Source: Bacteroides sp. (GTDB lineage: Bacteria; Bacteroidota; Bacteroidia; Bacteroidales; Bacteroidaceae). From it: a stretch of 64,000 nt of DNA. Positions 34,808 to 44,869 of this stretch are shown one piece after another. Both the position numbers and the translations under genes were made by a program. The DNA lies in the NCBI GenBank assembly GCA_023665805.1, contig JAMPDJ010000003.1:102985-166984 (forward strand), in the 5' to 3' direction. The notes beneath the pieces were generated by a model. That model saw nothing but the letters and a program-made list of their open reading frames with translations, was not told the DNA's origin and did not search any database. How positions within the stretch are numbered: the first letter of the stretch is position 1; the number at the start of each line of letters is the position of its first letter.

Positions 34808-35530
34808 TCATTCTTCATCTGGCTTCAGATTATCCAAATCTATTATGTGTAATTGCAGTGCCTTGGTCACCAAGCGCGTAGCATTGACACCGGTACGTTC
34901 ACTGCCGGTAAAAAGACGATTGATGAGATCCACCTGCCTCTTCTCAAGACTTTTGGCACCAAAGGGCATACCCTTGAGGTTGGCAATCATATCCTTGGTA
35001 TAGCCCAATGCCAAATGACGCAGGTAACGTTCGTCATATTCGTCTATGTCATAGTCAATCAGAGCATCGCTCTGCTGCACCTCCCCCAACACGCTCTTGC
35101 GATAACGGAAAAGTATCTTTTTCAAGATAGGCTCGTTGAAAACCAGACGACGCCCGTGCATTACCAGCAGTACATCATCCCGCTGCAACAGGTTGCCTGT
35201 TTTCAATATAATGCCGTCGGCACCAGCGGAGAGTGCCTCTATCCACAAGCGTTCGTTCAATATCTCGCCAGTGAAAATGAGGATACGCAAACTACTGTAA
35301 CGGTCACGCAACTGACGGCAGATATCCACACCCACGGTAGTGCTTCCGCCCAAACCAAGGTCCAAGAGAACCATGTCGGGAACGCCCTGGCGCATCAACT
35401 TCCACAGTTCTGCCTCGTTCTGTGCAGTTCCTATTATAGTAGCTTCGGGAATCTCGCTTCTGAATATATGCTCGGTACCCTTCAGTTCCAACTGAACATC
35501 CTCAACGATGATAACCTTGAATTCTTCCAT
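34808..35530 (-). CDS. Response regulator with C-terminal helix-turn-helix
   Basis: A 240-residue regulator. The receiver domain (about 1-125) has acidic pocket residues ED at 10-11, phospho-acceptor Asp57 in VLLDLGLGG and Lys near 110 (ILKTGNLL). The C-terminal half has helices placed as in LuxR-type regulators, but the signature is weak. It overlaps the last 49 bp of the sensor kinase gene, so the two are very likely an expressed pair. This pairing with a DUF5112/5113-like kinase is usual in Bacteroides. Confidence 0.85.
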   Translation of the reverse strand: MEEFKVIIVEDVQLELKGTEHIFRSEIPEATIIGTAQNEAELWKLMRQGVPDMVLLDLGLGGSTTVGVDICRQLRDRYSSLRILIFTGEILNERLWIEALSAGADGIILKTGNLLQRDDVLLVMHGRRLVFNEPILKKILFRYRKSVLGEVQQSDALIDYDIDEYDERYLRHLALGYTKDMIANLKGMPFGAKSLEKRQVDLINRLFTGSERTGVNATRLVTKALQLHIIDLDNLKPDEE

Positions 35531-38500
35531 AATGTTATAATGATTTCGTTATTTTGTACATATAGTCTCAGCCCGGGAAATCCGCATGCGGAATCATGCA
35601 TACGCACTATCTCTCGCGCTACAAAAGCGTCCAGGTTACCTGCGTCCGGAGTGAAAAGGTTGTCGGGAATATGTGCATCCTGCGGTCTGACCCTTATTTC
35701 CATTATATTGTCTCTCTCGGACACACTCGTGGTGGAAGGCACGTTGCCTATGGCGGACATTATCCTTCGCTTCAACTCGGCCAACAGACTTTCGTCCATG
35801 GACAGCCTTGTTGGTATCTGTCTTTGAGCCTGCTCCAAGAGGATGGTATAAATTTCATTATAATAGTTCATCAACTGGGTCAACTCCTGAATGTCCACAT
35901 CCCGGCTCAAGGCCATACGCTGTATGCGTGCAGGATAGTACATGGTCTCATGCTTGATGGTGGAAAGGCAGTTGTCCAGGATGCGGTTCTGGATATGCAC
36001 ACGGTCCAGCTCATATTGCACGCGATTAAGGGATTCGTTCTGCTGTACCTGCATTTCCTCCTGCTTCAACATCTCGCCTCTACGTCGACGCGAATGCCTA
36101 ATCACCAGTACAAGGAAGAATACAGAACAGAGGAAAAGCATGAGTGTGACAAAAATGGCTCCGCTTATTTCAGACTGCAGGGTATGTAATTGTTGCGCAT
36201 AGATAGGCAAGCCAGGGTCTGTCGTCAGTATCCCGTGCAACCGTGCACATTGCATATTGTGATAGTTGTATTCATCCCACAGGTGCAGGGACTGAGAGGC
36301 AAAGGCCATCTCGTTCTCTATGTGCATCCGTAGGGCGATGCTGTCTTCAGGAACCAAGGCTATTGCACGATGACCATAATACATGGCTTCCCGGTAAAGC
36401 GATACATAGTTGCTGTTGCACAGAGCATGATACGCCTCCAATGCCGCATTGTAATCACGCTCCGCCCCTGGTATGTTCCTATAATCGTGGAATACCTGGT
36501 ACATACTGTCTTGACTATTGTCTGGCACAGCTACCACTTCGTTGTCCTGTGTCCATCCGGACAGACCAAAGCCAAATGCCAGTATAACGAGAAGCACTCT
36601 GGGCAACCTGAACCAGAAACGGCTCCCCTGCCCCAGCGTACTCTCAACTCCAAAGGCGCAACATTGGAAGCGGGAGGAAAGCTTCTTCATCTGGTCTATG
36701 ATACCCCGACAATTCATCAAGCCAAAACCGAATCCATGTCCTTCCTCGCCGACAGTATGCTCAGCAGGTTTGGAAGCCGGAATGCGATAGACCTTGCTGT
36801 TATTGATCATGTCCACACTCTCAGGGCTGAGTCCGCATCCGGTATCACGCACGGAAATCTCCACCACAGTGTCTGTTGCCTCAACGAGGATGCTTACCCG
36901 TCCGCCGGAAGGAGTGAACTTGCGTGCATTGTCGCATAGTGTGTTTATCATGAATAAGGTCAAAGCCCGGTCAGCCTTTACCGAAACATCAACGACAGGT
37001 ACATCAAGCGCAATGTTTCTACGCTGGAAAGTGGCCTTGTTCTTGGCTATCGTATTCAGCAGTGGTTGCAGAGCAAATGTACTGATATTAACGGCCACCA
37101 TGCCACGCTTTACCTGTATCCAGTCCGTAAGGATATTGTTTATGCGAAGTATCTCAGCCGACAGCTCCGCAACATACTCCATATCATGAGTATGCAGCAT
37201 GCGATTGATGTATGGCAGCACATTCTCCGCCAAGCTGACGTTGGCCCTGCGCTCTATGTTCAACAACTTCTCTCTGGCAAGTTCCATCTCCCTGGCACAT
37301 GTTTCGTCTTTGGTCAATTGCAACGTTTCCTCCGCCTCGCGTTCTTGAAGCAACGTTCTCTTTTTCAGCCTCCTCAGCTGTATCCAAAATACGGCTATGA
37401 CTATCAGCACCATGGCGGCAATGACGGAGAGACTGATGTAGAGACGATTGTTGTATGACTGTAATTCCTCGGCACGGGCATCACTCTCAAGATTCTGCCG
37501 CATGGAACTAAGCAAAGACAAGTATATACCACGAGCTTCCTGTGCCAGATCCTTATTTCCCAATGCACTGTATGTAAGAGAAAGTCGTTCGTAAATCCGA
37601 GCCTCCCAGTACGGAACACATTTCGCCTCTATCTTGTGCTGCTCCTCAATTATTTCCAAGGCCTCCAGCAATGGGTCCAAGGCTTCTGCATAACATCCTT
37701 GGCGAAAAAGTAGTTCTGACTTGGTACGCAATACATTGGCCGTCTGGAAACGGTCGCCATATTCACGAAACAATGCCAAAGAATGCTCCACGAGAAGAAG
37801 AGGCAGGGAATCTTCGCAAATTTCATCGGAAACACTTGCATATTGTCCTAAAAAATAATTCAAGACTCCGCCCTGCGTACGCTTGACCAAGTCCCTTTGC
37901 GCCGCCGTTTCCAAAGCAATGGAGAGTGACTGCAAGGCATTGGCTTGAAAATACTTGTCGTTGCGGCGACGTGCCAAGGCAAGGACGTTTGTCAGATAAT
38001 CGAACTCGTTCAATGCAACGATTATGCTGTCTCCCTCCAGCAAACCACCGTCACCAAGCATGTACATGTAGTTACACCATTGCGCCGTATCCCTTGGCAA
38101 CCGCATATAAGCATCCAACTGATGCATTTCCACCCTCGAAGCCGCCACCTGCATGGAATAGTAATAATAGGTGGAGGCTATGATATGCATTTCTGTCCGT
38201 GCATACAAGACACGGCCTTGATGATGTGGGGAAAGAAGGTCCAGTTCCTCGTCTATACGCATAAGCCGCCTTTCGGCATTGTGCCACGCACGGTAGAACA
38301 TCCTTAATTCTCCTGTGCGCTGCGTTATCTTCATTCGCATGACATCGGCACAAAGCAACTCCACTTGATTGCTTGTCACCGAATCAACACGGTTCAACTC
38401 CGCAATGGCACGCGAGAACAACATCTGCTGATACCACACGAAAGCCCTGTGGTTCATCGCCTCGGCTTGTCCATCAGGATAATCGCTACTAAGCGCATAG

Positions 38501-38652
38501 GCCATATTGGCATAGTGAAGAGACTGGTCCACATCCACATAACGCAGAGCATACGCCCGATGATTAAAGTCATCGGGCATGGTTGTGTCTTGCCGCGTAC
38601 ATGCCGCAGACACCAATACCGTGAATATGGCCAACAAGAGGTTTCTCCCCAT
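35482..38652 (-). CDS. Two-part membrane sensor kinase (DUF5112/DUF5113-like)
   Basis: The 1056-residue protein starts at the ATG at 38652 with a lipoprotein-like signal (VLVSAAC). Then: TPR-like sensor (about 30-390), membrane helix (405-425), coiled coil, a HATPase domain with N-box NTLCDNARKFT (about 570), DTGCG (603) and GFGFGLMN (639); then a second hydrophobic segment (686-700), a second sensor-like region, another helix (833-853) and a C-terminal part with an H-box-like KHETMYYP (His901) followed by a weak HATPase-like tail. The first half has no clear H-box. The upstream TTG at 38671 is a less likely start. Confidence 0.85.
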   Translation of the reverse strand: MGRNLLLAIFTVLVSAACTRQDTTMPDDFNHRAYALRYVDVDQSLHYANMAYALSSDYPDGQAEAMNHRAFVWYQQMLFSRAIAELNRVDSVTSNQVELLCADVMRMKITQRTGELRMFYRAWHNAERRLMRIDEELDLLSPHHQGRVLYARTEMHIIASTYYYYSMQVAASRVEMHQLDAYMRLPRDTAQWCNYMYMLGDGGLLEGDSIIVALNEFDYLTNVLALARRRNDKYFQANALQSLSIALETAAQRDLVKRTQGGVLNYFLGQYASVSDEICEDSLPLLLVEHSLALFREYGDRFQTANVLRTKSELLFRQGCYAEALDPLLEALEIIEEQHKIEAKCVPYWEARIYERLSLTYSALGNKDLAQEARGIYLSLLSSMRQNLESDARAEELQSYNNRLYISLSVIAAMVLIVIAVFWIQLRRLKKRTLLQEREAEETLQLTKDETCAREMELAREKLLNIERRANVSLAENVLPYINRMLHTHDMEYVAELSAEILRINNILTDWIQVKRGMVAVNISTFALQPLLNTIAKNKATFQRRNIALDVPVVDVSVKADRALTLFMINTLCDNARKFTPSGGRVSILVEATDTVVEISVRDTGCGLSPESVDMINNSKVYRIPASKPAEHTVGEEGHGFGFGLMNCRGIIDQMKKLSSRFQCCAFGVESTLGQGSRFWFRLPRVLLVILAFGFGLSGWTQDNEVVAVPDNSQDSMYQVFHDYRNIPGAERDYNAALEAYHALCNSNYVSLYREAMYYGHRAIALVPEDSIALRMHIENEMAFASQSLHLWDEYNYHNMQCARLHGILTTDPGLPIYAQQLHTLQSEISGAIFVTLMLFLCSVFFLVLVIRHSRRRRGEMLKQEEMQVQQNESLNRVQYELDRVHIQNRILDNCLSTIKHETMYYPARIQRMALSRDVDIQELTQLMNYYNEIYTILLEQAQRQIPTRLSMDESLLAELKRRIMSAIGNVPSTTSVSERDNIMEIRVRPQDAHIPDNLFTPDAGNLDAFVAREIVRMHDSACGFPGLRLYVQNNEIIITLWKNSRLSSLRMFSWN

Positions 38653-38673
38653 ATCTGTCCTATATTTTGCCAA

Positions 38674-39927
38674 TCAATTTCCCAAATGCTTGTCCATGGA
38701 TGGCTGCTCGTTTTCCGATGTCTGGAGAGGAGCAACAGCATTATCATCTCCCGAGTTGGCTTTCTTGGCATCCAAGTGCCTTATCAGAAGTGTATCTATC
38801 TCCTCGAACTTCTTGCCCATGTTCAAGTTGAGATATATTCTGTATAATGGATTACCCCACCTTTCCACGTCCTCCGGCGAGAGTTCGCGTACACGCTCCA
38901 TAGGCTCCAGTGCCCTACGGTAGAGCGACACACGCCGAGAAGACGAGTTCTCATTCAAGGACATGTTCAACAGTGAGATGCCTTTGTTATAGAGTGCGTC
39001 TACGTTGTCCGGCTCACGGCGAAGACATTCTTCACTCATACGGATACACTTCTCATACTCTCCACGATTTAGAGCAAACATGCTCATGGCAAACCAGTAC
39101 ACGGCACGATCCCCATCGTTCCTTACCAAGGAATCCGTGAGTTCCAATCCACGTTCAGTCTGACCATGACGCATATAATAGTCCATCAGATTGAGAAAAA
39201 AATAGTTGTATCCAGGGTAGCAGTTCACTCCGTCCTCAAGAATACTCAACCATTGTGCGCTATCGCCAAGGCTGACGCAAGAACGCGCCTTGTATTCCGA
39301 CAAAGCCGGACGTTCCTTGTCAGGTGTCAGAGCTATGGCCGTATCAACATGGCGCAATACATGAAGAGGATTGTTCTCGTTCATACCACAAACCGTAGCC
39401 CAATAGGCCACACGCCCAACAATGCTGTCCATATCCGTGGTGCATGTTCTCAGGAACATGTCAAAGAAAGGATATGCTTCAGACCATTTGGAGCCACGCA
39501 AATGAAACTTACCTCCACCAAGCAGGTTTTGCCTGTGAAGGGCACGAAGTTTGCGGTTTTTATCCTTAAACCTGCCTTTCGCGTCTATGGAGTCACTTTT
39601 GAGAGTGTAGTCGTATATATTAAATATCGTCCGATAGAGACGGACCGTGTCTATATTCTGTTTCAGGTAGGCACTCATGTTCAAACCATCATTCATGCTT
39701 TGTTCCAACAGGGCACAAAGATGGTATCCTTCGGCCTTTATCTCATCTGTAGTGGTGGGGAGCGCGATACTGTCCAGAAGAATACGTTCGATATTCTCCT
39801 GTCCTGAATTGGACTTCACGGCAGCACGGGCTTCTTTCAGCCTCTTGTTCACAGTCACCTTCTTATGCGACTGGACATAAGGAGCCGAAAGCAGTATCAA
39901 CATAAATATCAATAGTATTCGCTTCAT
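38674..39927 (-). CDS. Exported TPR protein upstream of the sensor kinase
   Basis: A 417-residue protein with a signal peptide (MKRILLIFMLILLSAPYVQS) and several TPRs, for example GEYEKCIRMSEECLRREP and ALYNKGISLLNMSL. The C-terminus is short and polar. It ends 21 bp before the kinase ATG and is likely in the same operon as the kinase and regulator, so it may help sense a periplasmic signal; this role is inferred from position only. No enzymatic motif is seen. Confidence 0.8.
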   Translation of the reverse strand: MKRILLIFMLILLSAPYVQSHKKVTVNKRLKEARAAVKSNSGQENIERILLDSIALPTTTDEIKAEGYHLCALLEQSMNDGLNMSAYLKQNIDTVRLYRTIFNIYDYTLKSDSIDAKGRFKDKNRKLRALHRQNLLGGGKFHLRGSKWSEAYPFFDMFLRTCTTDMDSIVGRVAYWATVCGMNENNPLHVLRHVDTAIALTPDKERPALSEYKARSCVSLGDSAQWLSILEDGVNCYPGYNYFFLNLMDYYMRHGQTERGLELTDSLVRNDGDRAVYWFAMSMFALNRGEYEKCIRMSEECLRREPDNVDALYNKGISLLNMSLNENSSSRRVSLYRRALEPMERVRELSPEDVERWGNPLYRIYLNLNMGKKFEEIDTLLIRHLDAKKANSGDDNAVAPLQTSENEQPSMDKHLGN

Positions 39928-40024
39928 CCTTAATCAAGCAACTATGTCAACGTTAATGTGTGGCCGTCAGACAGCCATTTGCAATCACGGCCTCCACATC
40001 TTAGATATATTATAGTTCGCAATG

Positions 40025-40056
40025 GTGCATCACAGGCTCTGACGCCTGCGATGCAC
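40025..40056. terminator. Stem-loop after the gyrA-linked TPR gene
   Basis: GTGCATCACAGGC (40025-40037) pairs with GCCTGCGATGCAC (40044-40056) with one mismatch. It lies 25 bp past the stop of the minus-strand TPR gene. Confidence 0.55.
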
Positions 40057-40080
40057 TCTATGTATGTCACAAGAAAGTGA

Positions 40081-41472
40081 TTACTTGATGTAGGCCTCCA
40101 TTTCGGCAGCCTTCTCTTTCTCGCCAATATTGTTGTAGATTACCTTCAATGGATTTGCCCATTTGGAGGCATCAGCCTCGGTATCCAATTCGCGATACTT
40201 CTCGAAATAAGGGGCAGCCTTGGCAAACAATGCCTTAACCTCGGCGGTAGCAGCATCGACAGCGGCCTGGGACTTCATTTGCTTACCGCTGATGTCACGC
40301 GCCTTTGCCAATGCGTTCTGATAATGGCAGTAACCACAGTTGTAGACACCATCCGCATAATCGGGATTAAGCTCCACAGACTTCTGGAAATACTTGATTG
40401 CCTCATCAAACTGATTCTTGGAATAGAAAGCAAAACCACGGCAATAGTTGGCTATACTGTTATTGGGATACTTCTCAATCATCTCTGCCGTGTATGTATC
40501 CATAGCCTCCGTACCGACATCGCTGAAATGAGCCATCAACTGCTGCATGGCAATCTCTCCCATCTCACTATCGGGTTCACTGGCGATAATGTTTTTCTGG
40601 GCAGCAATCCATTCCTCAGTCTTGCCCTGCTCCTTCAAAAGCTGAGCCTTGGCACGCAGCACAAAGTTATGACTGTCCTTGTTGTCAAATTCCAACGCCT
40701 GGTCATAGTATTTGTCCATCAATTCAACGTTCTTGTCGTTGAAAGCCGTATAGAAGATGTTGAAAGCAAACTGTGATGCCGGATACTCGGGGTTCTTCAC
40801 CTCTTCGTTGTCTGCCACCTCAGGATACTTGGATGGAAACGCGATGTACTCGTCCAAAGCCTTCTGGGCACCATCCATATCCTTGGCCTCGATACAGAAC
40901 TGGCACAGATAAGCATAGTATGAATGTGTTTTGGGGAACTTCAGTTTCACAGCCTGTATTATGACATTCTGCATCTGATCATTAGTCTTGCCATAGGTAA
41001 GCTCTCCGTGGCAAGCTTCGGTGATGGCAAAAATAGCCTTAGCTAATGCAACACGGTCGTAAGCCTCTTTCTTGGAGGCCTTCACCAGTTCACTGTTAAG
41101 CACGGCTGTGGCCATGTCATCCAAAGCCTTGTAAGCCTCAAACTTCTTGTTGTCCTTGATGTACTCTGTAGCCAATGCGGCGGTAAGGTGATCGATACCC
41201 TGAAGTGACAGTGCCTGAATCTTGGACTCGTTCTCGGCAATTAACGCATTGTTGGCAGCATCACCTTTTTGCTGTTCCAATTGAATCGCCTGCTGGCAGG
41301 CCAAAACCTGCTGTGCGCAACTCATACCATCGGAAAGTTGCTTGTTGGCTGACTTTGTTGCTTCTTTCAGAGCAGCCTTGGCGGCCTTGGCGGCTTCCTT
41401 GTCTTCCGGAGTCTGTGCTATTGCGCTACCTGACAATAGAGCAATGGCAAGCGCGAAAATAATCTTTTTCAT
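40081..41472 (-). CDS. Exported TPR protein downstream of gyrA
   Basis: A 463-residue protein with signal peptide (cleavage after GSAIAQ) and alanine-rich N-terminus, then TPRs including YCRGFAFYSKNQFDEAIKYF and KSVELNPDYADGVYNCGY. It resembles the second TPR protein in this group, also ending near WANPLKVIYNN, against WGNPLYRIYLN there, which suggests an old duplication. A TPR gene after gyrA is a common Bacteroidales order. Function unknown; probably periplasmic. Confidence 0.85.
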   Translation of the reverse strand: MKKIIFALAIALLSGSAIAQTPEDKEAAKAAKAALKEATKSANKQLSDGMSCAQQVLACQQAIQLEQQKGDAANNALIAENESKIQALSLQGIDHLTAALATEYIKDNKKFEAYKALDDMATAVLNSELVKASKKEAYDRVALAKAIFAITEACHGELTYGKTNDQMQNVIIQAVKLKFPKTHSYYAYLCQFCIEAKDMDGAQKALDEYIAFPSKYPEVADNEEVKNPEYPASQFAFNIFYTAFNDKNVELMDKYYDQALEFDNKDSHNFVLRAKAQLLKEQGKTEEWIAAQKNIIASEPDSEMGEIAMQQLMAHFSDVGTEAMDTYTAEMIEKYPNNSIANYCRGFAFYSKNQFDEAIKYFQKSVELNPDYADGVYNCGYCHYQNALAKARDISGKQMKSQAAVDAATAEVKALFAKAAPYFEKYRELDTEADASKWANPLKVIYNNIGEKEKAAEMEAYIK

Positions 41473-41532
41473 AGCTTAACATTTTGTTTAAGTGGTTGGA
41501 TAATATTTTTTATCTATAGTGCCAATATGACA

Positions 41533-44019
41533 TTATTCCTGAGAAACGACATCACCGTCATCCTCTTCCTCATCGGAACGCGGCACCACACAGACATGAG
41601 CGATACTGTCGCCACGCTTCTTCAGCTCGATTACCTTGGTACCCTGGGTGGCACGGTTCTTTGTCTCCTTTATGTCATCTACATGCAGGCGTATCACGGT
41701 GCCGGACTTGTTTATAATCATCAAGTCGTCCTCCTCGGTCACTACCTGCAGGGTCACAAGTTTACTGTTATCCGCCAAGTTCATGGCCTTAACCCCCTTG
41801 GCATGGCGGTTTGTCTTGCGATATGCCTCCACCGAGGTATACTTGCCCCAGCCCTTGTCACTCATTACCATGATGCTCTCGGCCTCTGGATCATTGATAA
41901 CGGCCATGCCTATTACTTCATCCTCACCGTCATTGTCCAGAATGATACTCTGCACACCGGTACTAACACGCCCCATGGTACGAACATCAGACTCGCTGAA
42001 GCGGACGGCACGTCCATTGCGGTTGGCCACGATGATTTCGTCTGTACCGTTGGTCAGATTAACGGCAATCACCCTGTCTTCCTCACGGATGTTGATGGCA
42101 TTCACGCCATTGGTGCGCGGACGGCTGTATTCCGCAAGACAGGTCTTCTTCACTATACCTTCCTTGGTAGCAAATACAACATAGTGAGAACTGCAGAAGG
42201 CAGGATCCTGCAACTTGCGTATCAGCAGGCAGGCCTGAACCTTGTCTCCTGGTTCGATTTGCAGAAGATTCTGTATGGCACGTCCCTTGTTTTGCTTTGT
42301 CCCCTCCGGGATGTCATATACGCGCAACCAATAGCAACGACCACGGCTCGTGAAGAACATCATGGTGTTGTGCATGGTGCCGGTATAGATATGCTCAATG
42401 AAATCATTGTCGCGTGTGGCGGACCCCTTGGAACCTATGCCGCCACGACCTTGGGCACGGAACTCGGCCAAAGGAGTACGCTTGATATAGCCGGAGTGGC
42501 TGATGGTTATCACCACCTCGTCATCGGCATAAAAATCCTCAGCGTTGAACTCTTCGGCACTGGGCATAATCTGCGTCTTGCGCTCATCGGAATACTTCTC
42601 CTTCACCTCCATAAGCTCGTCCTTGATTACCTGACGGCACAGGTTGTCATCGGTCAAGATTTGATTGTAGTAGGCAATCTTGCCCTGCAATTCATCGAAC
42701 TCGTTGTGCAAGTCCTCTTGGCGCAGACCGGTCAATTGGCTCAGGCGCATGTCCACTATGGCCTTGGACTGAAGTTCGTCCAGATTGAAACGGGCCTCCA
42801 AGTTGCTCTGTGCATCCTGTGGTGTCTTGCTGGCACGGATGATACGTACAACCTCGTCAATGTTGTCGCTGGCAATGATAAGACCTTCCAGAATATGTGC
42901 GCGTTCCTCGGCCTTGCGCAGGTCGAACCTTGTACGCCGGATAACCACCTCATGACGGTGTTCCACGAAATTACTGATACAATCCTTCAAAGTGAGAAGA
43001 CGCGGACGCCCTTTGACCAAGGCTATGGCATTGACGCTGAAACCAATTTGCAATGGGGTCATCTTGAACAGCTTGTTCAGTACCACACGTGCATTGGCAT
43101 CGCGTTTCACATCCACGACTATACGCATGCCCTCACGGTCGCTCTCGTCATTGACATTGCTGATACCTTCCAGCTTACCCTCCTTCATCAGGTCTGCGAT
43201 GTATTCTATCAGCTGGGCCTTGTTCACGCCATAAGGAATTTCAGTCACCACGATTTTATCGTGCAGGTCATGCGCTTCTATGTCGGCCTTGGCACGCATC
43301 ATCACGCGCCCGCGACCCGTTTCGTACGCATCCTTTATACCCTGAATGCCCATGATATATGCCCCGGTGGGAAAGTCGGGACCCTTGACATACTGCATCA
43401 GTCCCTCGGTATCCATCTCCGGATTGTCCACATACGCCACACAGGCATCCAGCACCTCACCCAGGTTGTGTGTGGGAATGTTGGTGGCCATGCCCACGGC
43501 AATACCGGTGGCACCATTCACCAGAAGATTGGGTATGCGTGTTGGCATGACAGAAGGTTCCTGCAGGGAGCCATCGAAGTTGTCCACCATATCCACAGTC
43601 TCCTTCTCCAGGTCTTCCATCATGGCCTCGCCCATCATGGCAAGACGCGCCTCCGTGTAACGCATGGCAGCGGCGCTGTCGCCGTCCACGGAACCAAAGT
43701 TGCCCTGACCGTCAATCAACGTATAGCGCATGTTCCATTCCTGAGCCATGCGTACCAACGCACCGTAGACCGAGCTATCTCCATGCGGATGATACTTGCC
43801 AAGAACTTCGCCCACGATACGGGCACACTTCTTATAGGGTTTGTTATGTGTGTTGCCCAATCCCTCCATACCGTAGAGGATACGTCGGTGCACCGGCTTG
43901 AAGCCATCACGGACATCGGGCAATGCGCGAGCCACAATGACGCTCATAGAGTAGTCAATGTAGCTTTTCTTCATCTCGGACTCAATGTCCACCTTGATGA
44001 TTCTTTCCTGATCTTCCAT
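41533..44019 (-). CDS. gyrA: DNA gyrase subunit A
   Basis: GyrA carries the DNA-cleaving tyrosine and the wrapping domain of gyrase. The 828-residue protein shows the quinolone-region motif GKYHPHGDSSVYGALVRM with serine at 82 and Gly at 86, catalytic Tyr121 in AAMRYTEARLA, the tower and coiled-coil (IVDMRLSQLTGL), the GyrA box RGRGGIGSKG near 520, and six beta-pinwheel blades. The acidic tail (DEEEDDGD) is typical. The paired gyrB is not in the window. A -7 box TAAATTTG lies at 44075-44082. Confidence 0.98.
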   Translation of the reverse strand: MEDQERIIKVDIESEMKKSYIDYSMSVIVARALPDVRDGFKPVHRRILYGMEGLGNTHNKPYKKCARIVGEVLGKYHPHGDSSVYGALVRMAQEWNMRYTLIDGQGNFGSVDGDSAAAMRYTEARLAMMGEAMMEDLEKETVDMVDNFDGSLQEPSVMPTRIPNLLVNGATGIAVGMATNIPTHNLGEVLDACVAYVDNPEMDTEGLMQYVKGPDFPTGAYIMGIQGIKDAYETGRGRVMMRAKADIEAHDLHDKIVVTEIPYGVNKAQLIEYIADLMKEGKLEGISNVNDESDREGMRIVVDVKRDANARVVLNKLFKMTPLQIGFSVNAIALVKGRPRLLTLKDCISNFVEHRHEVVIRRTRFDLRKAEERAHILEGLIIASDNIDEVVRIIRASKTPQDAQSNLEARFNLDELQSKAIVDMRLSQLTGLRQEDLHNEFDELQGKIAYYNQILTDDNLCRQVIKDELMEVKEKYSDERKTQIMPSAEEFNAEDFYADDEVVITISHSGYIKRTPLAEFRAQGRGGIGSKGSATRDNDFIEHIYTGTMHNTMMFFTSRGRCYWLRVYDIPEGTKQNKGRAIQNLLQIEPGDKVQACLLIRKLQDPAFCSSHYVVFATKEGIVKKTCLAEYSRPRTNGVNAINIREEDRVIAVNLTNGTDEIIVANRNGRAVRFSESDVRTMGRVSTGVQSIILDNDGEDEVIGMAVINDPEAESIMVMSDKGWGKYTSVEAYRKTNRHAKGVKAMNLADNSKLVTLQVVTEEDDLMIINKSGTVIRLHVDDIKETKNRATQGTKVIELKKRGDSIAHVCVVPRSDEEEDDGDVVSQE

Positions 44020-44074
44020 TTATAAAACTTTAGTGTTATATTCTGGTTTAGGCGTGTTTTGCCTTATTTTCGTA

Positions 44075-44082
44075 CAAATTTA
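44075..44082 (-). promoter_or_regulatory. -7 box for gyrA
   Basis: TAAATTTG on the minus strand, 55 bp before the gyrA ATG. Confidence 0.5.
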
Positions 44083-44482
44083 GGCTTTTTTCGCGACTTA
44101 TGCAAGAAAATGAGGTCTAATTGATACCGACAACATGCCATTTGCAAACACGCCCAAACGCTCAGAATCCTCAAAACATGCATCCAGGAAACAGACACAA
44201 GGAGAACGATCATGGCAACCACACAAATAGCAACCAGACAGGGTGTCGGCCGTTGCCTCCAAAAGGGCACGCCAAGCAGGAGGAGATTGAATATATGCGA
44301 ATTCGTAGCGTTACATTCGCGATTATCGACCTGTGAATTCGTGAATTCGCAGCATCATATTCGCGAATACTACACCTGCCCTTCTGTGAATCAAGGCTGC
44401 AATACAATCCAAGTACATCAAGGCAGTCCCAATGGAAAGACACGAGGAGACCGTTTTACAAGTCTCCGAATATGAGAAATCC

Positions 44483-44565
44483 CCCTGCCAGAGTGAACGA
44501 ACTGCCACCAAAAAGTTAGACACAAAACTTTTTTGGTGGCAGTTCAAAGCGCATTCTGACAGGGA
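44483..44565. repeat. IS3-end-like palindromic element, copy A
   Basis: GAACTGCCACCAAAAAGTT and its reverse complement are separated by about 8 bp, with flanks CCCTGCCAGAGTG and CATTCTGACAGGG continuing the pairing. The words resemble IS3/IS150-family terminal repeats, but no transposase lies between them. A related copy in opposite orientation lies at 50010-50077. Confidence 0.6.
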
Positions 44566-44704
44566 TAAAATCATTAAAATATAACTTGCTGGACGTCTCC
44601 CCATTTATCCCAAGCCGGTCATGGCACCTCAAGGCAAGAAACATGCGTCAACGGTGCCTTAAGGCAGCACCAACCAGAATGGACCATGGGCACGACACAC
44701 AGTG

Positions 44705-44869
44705 TCAGCGTTCGCAGAACGTCCCTCCGACCCACTCTACCATGGGTTCTTCCGCTTGCAGCCTGTGCCATTCGAGTATGCGGGATTGGGTGTCCAGCGT
44801 AACCACCACTGGACCACAGACAAGTTCGCCAGAAGACAGCACCAGCCTATGATAGCCAAACTTCTTCAT
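44705..44869 (-). CDS. Small protein coupled to the DUF4296 gene (54 aa)
   Basis: A 54-residue frame starts at an ATG that shares ATGA with the DUF4296 stop (44866-44869), strong evidence of translational coupling. The protein reads MKKFGYHRLVLSSGELVCG ... EEPMVEWVGGTFCER: soluble, mixed charge, no signal or membrane helix, with a beta-strand-like pattern. The EW-GGT segment near residues 45-50 looks like a conserved motif. It would be the last gene of the ileS-lspA operon. I do not recognise the family and propose no function. Confidence 0.65.
   Translation of the reverse strand: MKKFGYHRLVLSSGELVCGPVVVTLDTQSRILEWHRLQAEEPMVEWVGGTFCER

Larger units (their letters stand above)
44020..44704. 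other. 685-bp gap upstream of gyrA
   Basis: Contains the gyrA promoter, a cluster of TTCGCGAA-like words (44296-44370) and the IS-end-like palindrome (44483-44565). Short open frames on both strands lack coding character. Confidence 0.6.

Noticed and set aside
41527..44025. 832-codon open frame on the plus strand opposite gyrA
   Set aside because: It is the antisense shadow of a certain gyrA gene. The protein is rich in His, Leu and Val with no domains.
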